Origin: Chitinophaga pinensis
Lineage (GTDB): Bacteria > Planctomycetota > Phycisphaerae > Phycisphaerales > SM1A02
Assembly: GCA_943329105.2 (NCBI GenBank)
Contig: CALQCP020000002.1
Span: forward strand, 1-51,818
DNA: 51,818 bases
Direction of reading: 5' to 3'
Program-made: the position numbers and the translations under genes
Shown here: positions 16,898 through 23,634 of the stretch, one piece after another
Layout: every line of letters starts with the position of its first letter
Position numbering within the stretch: the first letter of the stretch is position 1
The notes under the pieces: generated by a model
The model's database searches: none
The model's input: only the letters and a program-made list of their open reading frames with translations
Told to the model about the DNA's origin: nothing

Positions 16898-17511
16898 TGC
16901 GCCGTTCCGCCAACGGCATCGCCCTCAAGCGCAATGATCAGTTTCACTTCATCGCCGAGCGCCTTGGCTGGTTTCTCAATGCCCCACTTCATGCCAAAGT
17001 CACTGCGCTTGAGCGTGAGGTTGCATTCAAACCCCACCTTGGTACCCGCCGGGCCGGTGCCAATGCCCGTCGCCACGCAGTCCACCTCAACGGGTTTGGT
17101 CACACCGTGGAGGGTGAGATCACCTTTCACCATCCAGTGCCGGTCGCCAGCCGCGGTTGCGCCGGTTGACTTGAAGGTGATGGTGGGAAACTCCTTCGCG
17201 TTGAAGAAGTTGGGTCCCTGCAGATTGCCATCAAGCTTTTCGCTGCCCGTGTCGGCGTTGGCAATCTTTGCTGCAATGTCAAAGACGGGCGCCGCGGTCG
17301 GTTCCATCGTCCACTTCACCGTGCCTTCAAGGGCGTTGAATCGCCCCCAGAATAGCCCCGCCTCCAAGTGTTGGATGCGGAACAGTGCCACGGAATGCAC
17401 CGGATCAAGCGTGATGGTGGCTGGATCCACTTTCACTTCGGGCGCGGCTGCGATCCCAAGCGATACGGCAAGAAGAACAGCAAATCGGATGCGTGGTTGG
17501 GCAAGGGTCAT
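16894..17511 (-). CDS. YceI family periplasmic protein
   Basis: A 205-residue exported protein of the YceI family, a lipocalin-like barrel that binds polyisoprenoids or other amphipathic lipids. A signal peptide (about 1-23) precedes the domain. Family landmarks include LDPVHSVALFRIQHLEAGLFWGRF near the N terminus, the FFNAKEFPTITFKST segment and DLTLHGVTKPVEV. ATG 17511 is preferred to the longer frame from 17556 because it begins right before the signal peptide. First gene of the three-gene minus-strand operon. Its promoter must lie in the 343-bp interval shared with the PEP-CTERM gene at 17855. Confidence 0.9.
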   Translation of the reverse strand: MTLAQPRIRFAVLLAVSLGIAAAPEVKVDPATITLDPVHSVALFRIQHLEAGLFWGRFNALEGTVKWTMEPTAAPVFDIAAKIANADTGSEKLDGNLQGPNFFNAKEFPTITFKSTGATAAGDRHWMVKGDLTLHGVTKPVEVDCVATGIGTGPAGTKVGFECNLTLKRSDFGMKWGIEKPAKALGDEVKLIIALEGDAVGGTAQ

Positions 17512-17695
17512 GATGGATGGCACTGTACGAATCTGGATCGCATCGCGCCGCGGCACAGATTGGCCAGGCGGTAGTGGAAGTGGTTCGTTCGCCGCTACAT
17601 ATCCATCACGAATCTCTGCACAGAATGCTGCTCAACGCCTATTTCGGCAGTATTTATCAGTCATCACACAATCTTCATTTCATTTCGCACAAGCG

Positions 17696-17723
17696 TGATG
17701 GGTGGCACCCGTGGATTGCGTTC
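17696..17723 (+). promoter_or_regulatory. Two-box promoter-like motif, copy 4 (TGATGG-N16-GCGTTC)
   Basis: TGATGG at 17696-17701 and GCGTTC at 17718-17723, exactly 16 bases apart, 132 bp before the ATG at 17855. Copy 1 also ends 132 bp before its start codon. The preceding 16 bp (17694-17709) are identical to 3183-3198 over 14 kb away. Confidence 0.5.
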
Positions 17724-17788
17724 TCGTTTGCGGAAGAAGAGTTAAGGGCATGTTTGAAGCGTTGCTCCCCCAACGCTGAGTTTGAGTT

Positions 17789-17824
17789 GTTCCCGTTCCC
17801 GTTCCCGTTCCCGTTCCTGTTCCC
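17789..17824 (+). repeat. (GTTCCC)6 hexanucleotide repeat in the leader
   Basis: Six tandem hexamers, five exact GTTCCC and one GTTCCT (fifth unit), ending 30 bp before the start codon of the 17855 gene. The following CGTCCCCTGTTCC continues the pattern imperfectly. Such a simple repeat can change length by slippage and could alter leader length or expression. That effect is inferred. Confidence 0.85.
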
Positions 17825-17854
17825 CGTCCCCTGTTCCATTTCGGAGTATGCCCC

Positions 17855-18472
17855 ATGTCTTCCCGAGCCCTTTTCGCGTCTGTTGCTGTTCTTGCTTCCG
17901 CCGGTTACGCCGTTGCGGACACCTCATCGATCTTCTACACCGTTGATTCCGCTGCCTGGGCCGCATACGCCACGAACGCCGGCGCTTCGATCAGCACCGA
18001 GAACTTCTCAGCCATATCAAGTGGTTTCTATGGTTCCGGAGTATCTGGAGCCGTTTCAGGTATCAGCTGGACAGCAACCGCCACCGGCGGCGTCTCGGCC
18101 TACTCTGGCTTGGTTTCCACAAGCGCTGGCTCAACCACTCTGAACTTTGCCATTTCGCCAGGTGTCAACGGCATCGCCGGAAACATCTACGGAACAGATG
18201 CCAAGTTCGTGGCCGTCCCGGCGATCATCACCGTGACGCTGACTGATTCAACCACCTATGTGGGCTACTCAAACGGTCCATCTGACTTCATTGGGTTCTA
18301 TTCCTCATTGGCCACCATTTCCAGCCTTTCAATCCAGGTGGCTGGCACAGGCGCCGGTGCGACCTACGCTACGGTGGATAACCTTTACTTCGCATCTGTC
18401 CCAGCCCCCGGAGCGATTGCGCTTATCGGCGCGGCGGGCTTGGTTGCTCGTCGCAGGGAGCGGCAGGCCTGA
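17855..18472 (+). CDS. Secreted PEP-CTERM-like protein, paralogue group A
   Basis: A 205-residue exported protein. The signal peptide covers residues 1-21 (AVA). The mature part shares a clear pattern with the genes at 18776, 28668 and 29381: an N-terminal TENFS segment, G-I-x-W-T-A, P-G-V-N-G-I-A-G-N, a D-F-I-G-F-Y-S block and A-T-V-D-N-L-Y-F-A directly before the tail. The tail VPAPGAIALIGAAGLVARRRE is of the PEP-CTERM type. Function is unknown; the all-beta pattern suggests a surface or matrix protein. A GGAG ribosome-binding site stands 8 nt before the ATG, after the hexamer repeat. A terminator follows. Confidence 0.87.
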   Translation: MSSRALFASVAVLASAGYAVADTSSIFYTVDSAAWAAYATNAGASISTENFSAISSGFYGSGVSGAVSGISWTATATGGVSAYSGLVSTSAGSTTLNFAISPGVNGIAGNIYGTDAKFVAVPAIITVTLTDSTTYVGYSNGPSDFIGFYSSLATISSLSIQVAGTGAGATYATVDNLYFASVPAPGAIALIGAAGLVARRRERQA

Positions 18473-18775
18473 CCAAGGACGGGAACAGTTATAGAACAGT
18501 ATGAGAATGTAACCCCGTCCAGCGCTCACGCGCTGGGCGGGATTTCTTTTGCTCCAGAATCTGAATCAGCATCTATGCGGTATTTAGAATAATTTCCTTG
18601 CCATTGCTTGCATCCCGCGCAAGTCGGGGCATATTTCCTCCGTTGGTGTGCAAATGTTGGAAAGGTGTACGTCTTCCCGGATGTGCAAACACGTGATTCT
18701 TTGTTGGATTTACGTGGTTTCCAATGTGTGTTTCCGTCTGCAGTTTCCACTCTTTCCCTTCTCGGAGTTTCCTCA
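18473..18775 (+). other. Intergenic region between two PEP-CTERM paralogues
   Basis: A 303-bp stretch with a terminator at 18514-18541 and then the leader of the 18776 gene. A GGTGTACGTCTTCC string (about 18663-18676) resembles GGTGGACACGTCTTCC (about 28577-28592) ahead of the paralogue at 28668. The two-box motif seen at other PEP-CTERM genes is not present here. Confidence 0.5.
18514..18541 (+). terminator. Intrinsic terminator after the 17855 gene
   Basis: Stem CCCGTCCAGCGC (18514-18525) with GCGCTGGGCGGG (18530-18541), one G-T pair and a TCAC loop, followed by ATTTCTTTT. A textbook Rho-independent terminator 41 bp past the stop. Confidence 0.9.
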
Positions 18776-19384
18776 ATGTCAATTCGAATCGCTCTCTCAG
18801 CTGCGGCTATGACCGTAGTCATGACCCAGGCCGCCTCGGCTGCCATGGTCACTTTCTCTAATGCCGCATTGTGGAACGGCTTCTCAGCCGGCCAGGGAGC
18901 TTCGGTTGTAACCGAGAATTTCAGCTCGTACAGCGGCTTCTATGCCAACGGCCTCAGCGGCAACGCTGGCGGGATCCAGTGGACGGCGAGTGCTCCAGGA
19001 AATCTCTATGCGGATCTTGGCTACATGTCCACCAACACTGCTGACGCGCTCCTCACGTTCACCTTGTCGCCAAGCGTGCAGGGAGTTGCCGGCAACTTCT
19101 TCGCGACTGACGCCAGCTTCAACATCCTCCCAGCCGTCATTGGCGTGCAGCTTGCTGACGGTTCGGCCTACGTGGGCTACGCAGCAACCGCCGCTGACTT
19201 CGTTGGGTTCTACTCAACCGGTGCTGCCATCTCCAGCATCTCCGTCTCTGTGGCAGGCAACTTGCCCGCTGGAACCAACTTCGCCACCGTTGACAACCTC
19301 TACTTTGCAGTGGTCCCAGCGCCGGGCGCAGTAGCGCTGATCGGTGTCGCCGGTCTCATCGGTGGTTCGCGCAAGCGCCGCTAA
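18776..19384 (+). CDS. Secreted PEP-CTERM-like protein, paralogue group A
   Basis: A 202-residue exported protein, tandem paralogue of the 17855 gene. The signal peptide ends near residue 22 (AASA). Shared marks are VVTENFSSYSGFY, GGIQWTAS, PSVQGVAGNFFATDASF, DFVGFYSTGAAISSISV and FATVDNLYFA before the tail VPAPGAVALIGVAGLIGGSRKRR. The start at 18776 is chosen because the signal peptide begins there and CGGAG lies 8 nt upstream; the open frame from 18608 has no such features. A strong terminator follows. Role unknown, probably a surface protein sorted by an exosortase encoded elsewhere. Confidence 0.88.
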   Translation: MSIRIALSAAAMTVVMTQAASAAMVTFSNAALWNGFSAGQGASVVTENFSSYSGFYANGLSGNAGGIQWTASAPGNLYADLGYMSTNTADALLTFTLSPSVQGVAGNFFATDASFNILPAVIGVQLADGSAYVGYAATAADFVGFYSTGAAISSISVSVAGNLPAGTNFATVDNLYFAVVPAPGAVALIGVAGLIGGSRKRR

Positions 19385-19411
19385 GAGAACTGCGGAACTC
19401 ACGGAAACACA

Positions 19412-19440
19412 ACAGGGGCGACCATCACGGTCGCCCCTGT
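19412..19440 (+). terminator. Intrinsic terminator after the 18776 gene
   Basis: Perfect 12-bp stem ACAGGGGCGACC (19412-19423) with GGTCGCCCCTGT (19429-19440), loop ATCAC, then TTC. The terminator at 30043 after another group A paralogue is nearly the same sequence. Confidence 0.88.
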
Positions 19441-19499
19441 TTCATTGAGGTCCTGTTTCATTGAGGTCCTGTTTCATTGAGCCCCTGTTTCATTTGCGT
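19436..19499 (+). repeat. Four tandem 16-bp repeats overlapping a terminator tail
   Basis: Units CCTGTTTCATTGAGGT (19436-19451 and 19452-19467), CCTGTTTCATTGAGCC (19468-19483) and CCTGTTTCATTTGCGT (19484-19499). The first begins inside the right arm of the terminator, so the tail appears to have multiplied by slippage or unequal exchange. A short TCAGGCTGAGT direct repeat follows (19506-19530). Confidence 0.9.
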
Positions 19500-19533
19500 A
19501 GCGCGTCAGGCTGAGTCCATCAGGCTGAGTGCG

Positions 19534-21282
19534 TCAGATGGGCTGCGTTCGCGGCCGCGTTGCCAGTGACACCAGGATGCCGGCCACTGCGCCCAGCGGG
19601 ATGGTGACCAATGCGGGCTGGCTAAACGGCATCCACGCATCGGCGCCAGGAAGACCGTACACCTTCTCAAACGCGTCCTTGGAAAGCAGCACCCAGACCA
19701 AGCTGGAGGACAGCCCCACGATGATGGCGGTAGCAATGCCCTCCTTGGTGGCGCGCTTCCAGAACAGCGCCATCAACAGCGCTGGCAGGTTGGCGCTGGC
19801 CGCAATATTGAATGCCCACCCCACCAGGAACGATGCATTGAGGTCCTTGAACAGCAGCCCAAGAATCATGGCGCACGTGCCAAGCGCCAACGCTGCAATA
19901 CGCGCGATGCGTACTTGTGCGTGATCATCCGGTGTGCGGCCGAGCACGGTGATCACCAAGTCGCGCGCCACAGCGCCGCTCCCCGCGAGCACCAACCCGC
20001 TGACCGTTCCCAGCACGGTGAAGAACGCCACACTTGAAATCAGCGCAAAGAGCACGCTGCCAAAACTGCGTGCCAAGAGTGGCGCCGACATGTTGCTATC
20101 GGAAGTATCCAGCGCGCCGCCAGTCATGGCACCAAGACCCAGGTACAGCGTCAGAATATAAAACGATCCGATGGCGCCAATGCCCACCACCGTGCTGAGT
20201 CGCGCACTGCGCACATCGGAAACGGTGTAGTAGCGGATCAAGATGTGCGGCAGGCTGGCCGTCCCCAAGAAGAGTGCCAGCATCAGTGAGACAAAGTCAA
20301 CGCGGTCCATCACGCTTCCAGATCGCAAGCCCCTGAATGTGGGGCTGTTTCCTGGTTGGAGCAGCACATCACCATGGATCGTCTCCGGCGTAGCCATGCT
20401 GTGCACGGCGCCGGTGTCATCCTTGGCACTCACAGTACGCCATGCAGCGACATCGCTTGCGGAGAAGACACGCAGGAAGTCAATGGGGCCGAGCGGACCA
20501 GTGCGTGCGCCTTCGGTGCGAACCAGTCCATCCGGGTCCACTGCAAAGTTCGCCGCTTCGCCTGATGGGCCTTCCATGACTGCCCACGCTGGCAGTGCCA
20601 CCACGGATCCAACGTTGCGCGCCGGTGCCTCGCGCGCTGGCCCGGGCGCGCGCACTTCAAATCCGCGCCCCAAGATGAGTGCAGCAAGAATGGCGCACAA
20701 GGAGAGTAAGAGTCCGCCCTTGATGAACTGCACCCACGTGGTACTGACCATTCCGGCGGTAGTCACGATCACCGTCACCACCACGCCCACCAGTCCAACA
20801 CCTACCCATGATGGCAGACCCAGCAATGGTTTGATGAGTGCGCCCGCGCCCACCATTTGCGGAATGAGATAGAAGAGGCTGACGAGTAGCGTGCTAACCG
20901 CCGCAGCAAGCGTCACCAGCCGCGAACCGAAGCGTGCGTTCAATGCATCGGCAAAGGTGTACTTGCCAAGCCGGCGAATGGGTTCTGCAACTACCAGCAG
21001 TGCCACAATCCATCCAGCCAAGTATCCGATGGAGTAGAGGAAGCCGTCATAGCCCCAGAATGCAATCAGTCCGCAGATACCCAGGAAACTGGCGGCGGAG
21101 AGATAGTCGCCCGCAAACGCAATGCCATTCACAAACCAACCGATTTGCCCGTGCGCTGCAAAGTAGCCCTTTGCACTTGATGCGCGGCGGCCGAGCAGTG
21201 AGCTCAGTACCAGTACGGCCACAGTGAAGGCGCCGAAGACGCCAACCGATACCCAGTCCGTGGGGGTGTTGTTTGCCAGCAT
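19534..21282 (-). CDS. actP: Sodium:solute symporter, acetate permease-like (ActP)
   Basis: A 582-residue polytopic membrane protein of the SSS family, closest in layout to the cation/acetate symporter ActP. About 13 helices are recognisable. Family marks include RRASSAKGYFAAHGQIGWFVNGIAFAGDYLSAASFLG near the N terminus, YTFADALNARF and the LPHILIRYYTV segment. A hydrophilic insert of about 130 residues sits between helices near residues 200-330, as in ActP proteins. It should import acetate or another small monocarboxylate with Na+ or H+. ATG 21282 is chosen because it follows the DUF485 stop by one base, the usual arrangement of yjcH-actP. Confidence 0.88.
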   Translation of the reverse strand: MLANNTPTDWVSVGVFGAFTVAVLVLSSLLGRRASSAKGYFAAHGQIGWFVNGIAFAGDYLSAASFLGICGLIAFWGYDGFLYSIGYLAGWIVALLVVAEPIRRLGKYTFADALNARFGSRLVTLAAAVSTLLVSLFYLIPQMVGAGALIKPLLGLPSWVGVGLVGVVVTVIVTTAGMVSTTWVQFIKGGLLLSLCAILAALILGRGFEVRAPGPAREAPARNVGSVVALPAWAVMEGPSGEAANFAVDPDGLVRTEGARTGPLGPIDFLRVFSASDVAAWRTVSAKDDTGAVHSMATPETIHGDVLLQPGNSPTFRGLRSGSVMDRVDFVSLMLALFLGTASLPHILIRYYTVSDVRSARLSTVVGIGAIGSFYILTLYLGLGAMTGGALDTSDSNMSAPLLARSFGSVLFALISSVAFFTVLGTVSGLVLAGSGAVARDLVITVLGRTPDDHAQVRIARIAALALGTCAMILGLLFKDLNASFLVGWAFNIAASANLPALLMALFWKRATKEGIATAIIVGLSSSLVWVLLSKDAFEKVYGLPGADAWMPFSQPALVTIPLGAVAGILVSLATRPRTQPI

Positions 21283-21283
21283 G

Positions 21284-21592
21284 TCAGGCTTGCTCCGGAA
21301 GGCGAAGTGCAGCCAGCGCAATGACGAAGGCCAACACGATCAGTGCAAACCCCCACACCACTGCAAGATTGATGCCGCCGATGACGGTGGTCGCCAAGAG
21401 CGCGGGGGCAGCCACTGCTACGCCAATGAATCCGCCGTATGCAGCGATGTACAGGGACAGCAGCGCCCAGCGTTTCCAATCACGTCGATGCTGGTGGCGA
21501 TTTGGAGTGCTCGTTGAGGAACGCGCTGCTGGTTGGTCTGGCACGGTGCGGAGGATAGGAGCGAACCCGGGTGATGTGCCTGCTCTTCCCAT
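21284..21592 (-). CDS. DUF485 family small membrane protein (YjcH-like)
   Basis: A 102-residue protein with two membrane helices (about 45-65 and 70-95). The pattern RWALLSLYIAAYGGFIGVAVAAPALL followed by GGINLAVVWGFALIVLAFVIALAALR is the DUF485 signature. In many bacteria this small protein is encoded directly before actP and probably assists the transporter. Here the two genes are one base apart on the minus strand. The N-terminal 35 residues are Pro/Ser/Arg-rich. The start lies only 6 bp from the terminator of the upstream dockerin gene, so a dedicated promoter must overlap that hairpin, or transcription must read through it. Confidence 0.82.
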   Translation of the reverse strand: MGRAGTSPGFAPILRTVPDQPAARSSTSTPNRHQHRRDWKRWALLSLYIAAYGGFIGVAVAAPALLATTVIGGINLAVVWGFALIVLAFVIALAALRLPEQA

Positions 21593-21597
21593 GAAAG

Positions 21598-21636
21598 AAG
21601 TTCGCTGCTCGAGGGGTGGCCTCGAGCAGCGAACTT
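21598..21636 (-). terminator. Long-stem hairpin after dockerin gene 1
   Basis: Seventeen-base arms 21598-21614 and 21620-21636 with loop GGTGG, a perfect stem containing GCTGCTCGAGG. The same hairpin recurs at 23568 after the duplicate gene. The T-tract on the minus side is weak (CTTTCAT). Confidence 0.8.
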
Positions 21637-21665
21637 GTTAGTAGCAGTGAGATGGAGCGCTTCGG

Positions 21666-23240
21666 TCAGACCGGGCATGGGCCCCAAGCACCGAGCATCA
21701 GACCAAGGTCGGCGCCGTTGACCACGCCGTCGAGGTTCAAGTCAGCAGCGCACGGGGTGGATGGGCATGGGCCCCATGCGCCGAGCATCAGACCAAGGTC
21801 GGCACCGTTGACCACGTTGTCGAGGTTCAAGTCAGCAGGGCAGGCCGGAGGTGGCGGAACGTTCGGACCAACCACGCCGAATGCTTCAACCATGAAGCGC
21901 GACGGACGGTTGTAGAACACAGCGACGCCCGTCGCGGCGGGGGTCCAGGTGTACGGCGGGGTAAAGGTGTAGGTGGTGAACACGCCAGCGTTGTCCATGG
22001 CGAAACTGTTAAACGATCCACCGTACGCTGGATTGAACCCGGTGATTGGGCCGTTGTTGCCCAAGAGCGCGTCTGTATCACCGATGAAACGAGCAGCCAC
22101 CCACATGCCGCCGACATTGGGGTTGCCGGCGTTGTCGGTGTTCAGCGGAACCACTGGCGCAGTCGCTGGGTTGCTCCATGTCCAGTCAATGCGATCGGTC
22201 TTGGCCGTTTCGGACGCTGCGAGCTGGAACGTCTGGGTTGCCACCACATCGCCAACGCCGTAGGTGCCAGCAACTGCGTCCCAGGTCATCTTGACCAACG
22301 CCAGTTCCACGCCGATGGCAGGAGCCGGAGTTGTGGCAGTGCCGCCGCGGTAGACGTCCATGGAGACCTTACTTGGGGTCAGGACATCGCCAATATTGGC
22401 TCGCACAAAGGCGCTGTTGTAGAACCGCTTGGAACCAACGCCATCGAGCGCGTCAGACGGCTTCCAGTACGCGCCCGTTTCAAAGATCTTGCCGTACACC
22501 AGGGTGGCTGGCGGGGTGACTGAATCAGTCACCAGACCGTTCACGTTCACGGAGAAACGAGCTTGGTTCTCGCGGGTCACGCCGTCGGTACCAACGGTGG
22601 TGCCGAAGTAGAAGTTTGAACCCCAACCCGTGTTGGTTGGGTCATTGATGCCAAAGTTGTTATTGGAACGACCAAGGACGGGCTCAGTCACGACGCGCCA
22701 TCCGTTGGTACCACTGCTCGAACCAGCGCCGGTAAAGCGGACGCCAACCCAGAAGCCGGCGTAACCATTGGCGCCGTTAGTAATGGTCTGCAGGTTCACC
22801 ACTGGACGAACCGCTGGGTCAGCATCGCCCCATGACTTGGAAACCACTTGCGTGAGCGAGGTGGTGGATGCGGCCAAGTCCTGCGTGAAGGTCTGGACCA
22901 CATTGCCAAGGTTGTAGTTGGTGCCATCGAAGGTCATCTCCAGGATGGTCACTTCCACGGTGACTGCCACTGCTGGCGTTGTGGCGCTGCCGACGCGGCG
23001 GATACCGACGCTGGCCTGATTCACTCGGAGGTGCGACCCGCCGTTGGATGTCACATACACCGGTGCGTACGTAGTGGCGTCGGGGCGACCGGTAGGGTAG
23101 GTGGTACTGATGGCATTGACGTTGAATCGCGTGGTGGTCTCGGGACCGGCGGTAAACGCCGGTGGATCCACCTGCGCTTGCGCCGAAGCGGCAAGGCAGG
23201 CGGTGGCGAGAACGGCGATGGAAGACTTGAAGATTGACAT
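21666..23240 (-). CDS. Secreted protein with two dockerin-like repeats, duplicate 1
   Basis: A 524-residue exported protein. The signal peptide MSIFKSSIAVLATACLAASAQAQ is nearly that of the next gene. The mature part contains two related blocks of roughly 200 residues, each with R-x-G-x-A-T-x-P-A-x-x-V, a W-x-W/S-W-x-x-A-D core and a S-x-N-N-F-G/S-F-x-x-D motif, suggesting an internal duplication of a beta-sandwich. After a PPPPACPAD linker come two dockerin-like repeats, DLNLDNVVNGADLGLMLGAWG and a near copy. These bind Ca2+ in known dockerins; here they match the so-called GC-type set found in planctomycetes. The chosen ATG has AAGGA 11 nt upstream; the longer frame from 23420 lacks sense. 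Confidence 0.82.
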   Translation of the reverse strand: MSIFKSSIAVLATACLAASAQAQVDPPAFTAGPETTTRFNVNAISTTYPTGRPDATTYAPVYVTSNGGSHLRVNQASVGIRRVGSATTPAVAVTVEVTILEMTFDGTNYNLGNVVQTFTQDLAASTTSLTQVVSKSWGDADPAVRPVVNLQTITNGANGYAGFWVGVRFTGAGSSSGTNGWRVVTEPVLGRSNNNFGINDPTNTGWGSNFYFGTTVGTDGVTRENQARFSVNVNGLVTDSVTPPATLVYGKIFETGAYWKPSDALDGVGSKRFYNSAFVRANIGDVLTPSKVSMDVYRGGTATTPAPAIGVELALVKMTWDAVAGTYGVGDVVATQTFQLAASETAKTDRIDWTWSNPATAPVVPLNTDNAGNPNVGGMWVAARFIGDTDALLGNNGPITGFNPAYGGSFNSFAMDNAGVFTTYTFTPPYTWTPAATGVAVFYNRPSRFMVEAFGVVGPNVPPPPACPADLNLDNVVNGADLGLMLGAWGPCPSTPCAADLNLDGVVNGADLGLMLGAWGPCPV

Positions 23241-23634
23241 CCTGGAGAAGTTCCTTGTGATGGAGAGATGATGGCGGGCAGGCGATCTGCTCGCTTCACA
23301 GATATGTCCGGGGTCTGCCGAACAGTCGTTTGGTCGCCACGCGCACCGAAATCGCGTGGCGATTGTCAGACTTTCATTAAGTCGAAAGGTAGCGCGGATG
23401 GACCGCATAACAAGAAGCACCCCGCGTTTTTTTGCAACAATTGCCGGGGAGTTGACTTTGCAGTGCGGATGGTGGTCGCGATGGCCCTGCGACCAGGCCT
23501 GGCGCCGGCCCTGGGGCCGACTGCATCCAGGCGGTGGGTGCGGTCCTGGCGTGTCGGTGCATCAAAGAAGTTCGCTGCTCGAGGGGTGGCCTCGAGCAGC
23601 GAACTGGTAGTAGCAGTGAGATGGAGCGCTTCGG
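23241..23634 (-). other. Upstream region of dockerin gene 1, duplicated with the gene
   Basis: This 394-bp gene-free stretch holds the terminator of the upstream duplicate (23568-23606) and the promoter region of gene 1. About 240 bp (23241-23482) align with 25150-25396 with few gaps, including CCGAAATCGCGTGGCGAT, CGAAAGGTAGC-CGGATGGACCGC and a GC hairpin whose arms CCCCG (23420-23424) and CGGGG (23445-23449) are kept in both. The hairpin loop differs, which argues for selection on structure. Confidence 0.65.
23568..23606 (-). terminator. Long-stem hairpin after dockerin gene 2
   Basis: Same sequence as the hairpin at 21598 over AAGTTCGCTGCTCGAGG, loop GGTGG and the matching right arm up to CGAACT. 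The last arm base pair is lost. It lies 29 bp past the stop of the 23635 gene. Confidence 0.8.

Larger units (their letters stand above)
17512..17854. other. Divergent intergenic region between yceI-like and PEP-CTERM genes
   Basis: This 343-bp gene-free stretch holds the outgoing promoters of both neighbours. On the plus side it contains the two-box motif (17696-17723) and the GTTCCC hexamer run (17789-17824). No convincing gene was seen in it; frames that cross it have no recognisable sequence. Confidence 0.6.

Noticed and set aside
17702..17720. Sigma-54 promoter (TGGCAC...TTGC) before the 17855 gene
   Set aside because: TGGCAC and TTGC are present, but the GG-to-GC spacing is 12 rather than the required 10, and copy 1 at 3192 has no GC element at the right place. 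The TGATGG-N16-CGTT reading fits all four copies better.
23420..23449. Terminator reading on the plus strand (GC arms with a T-run)
   Set aside because: No plus-strand gene runs into it, the T-run lies in the loop, and the duplicate at 25328 lacks the T-run. A conserved upstream structure is more likely.
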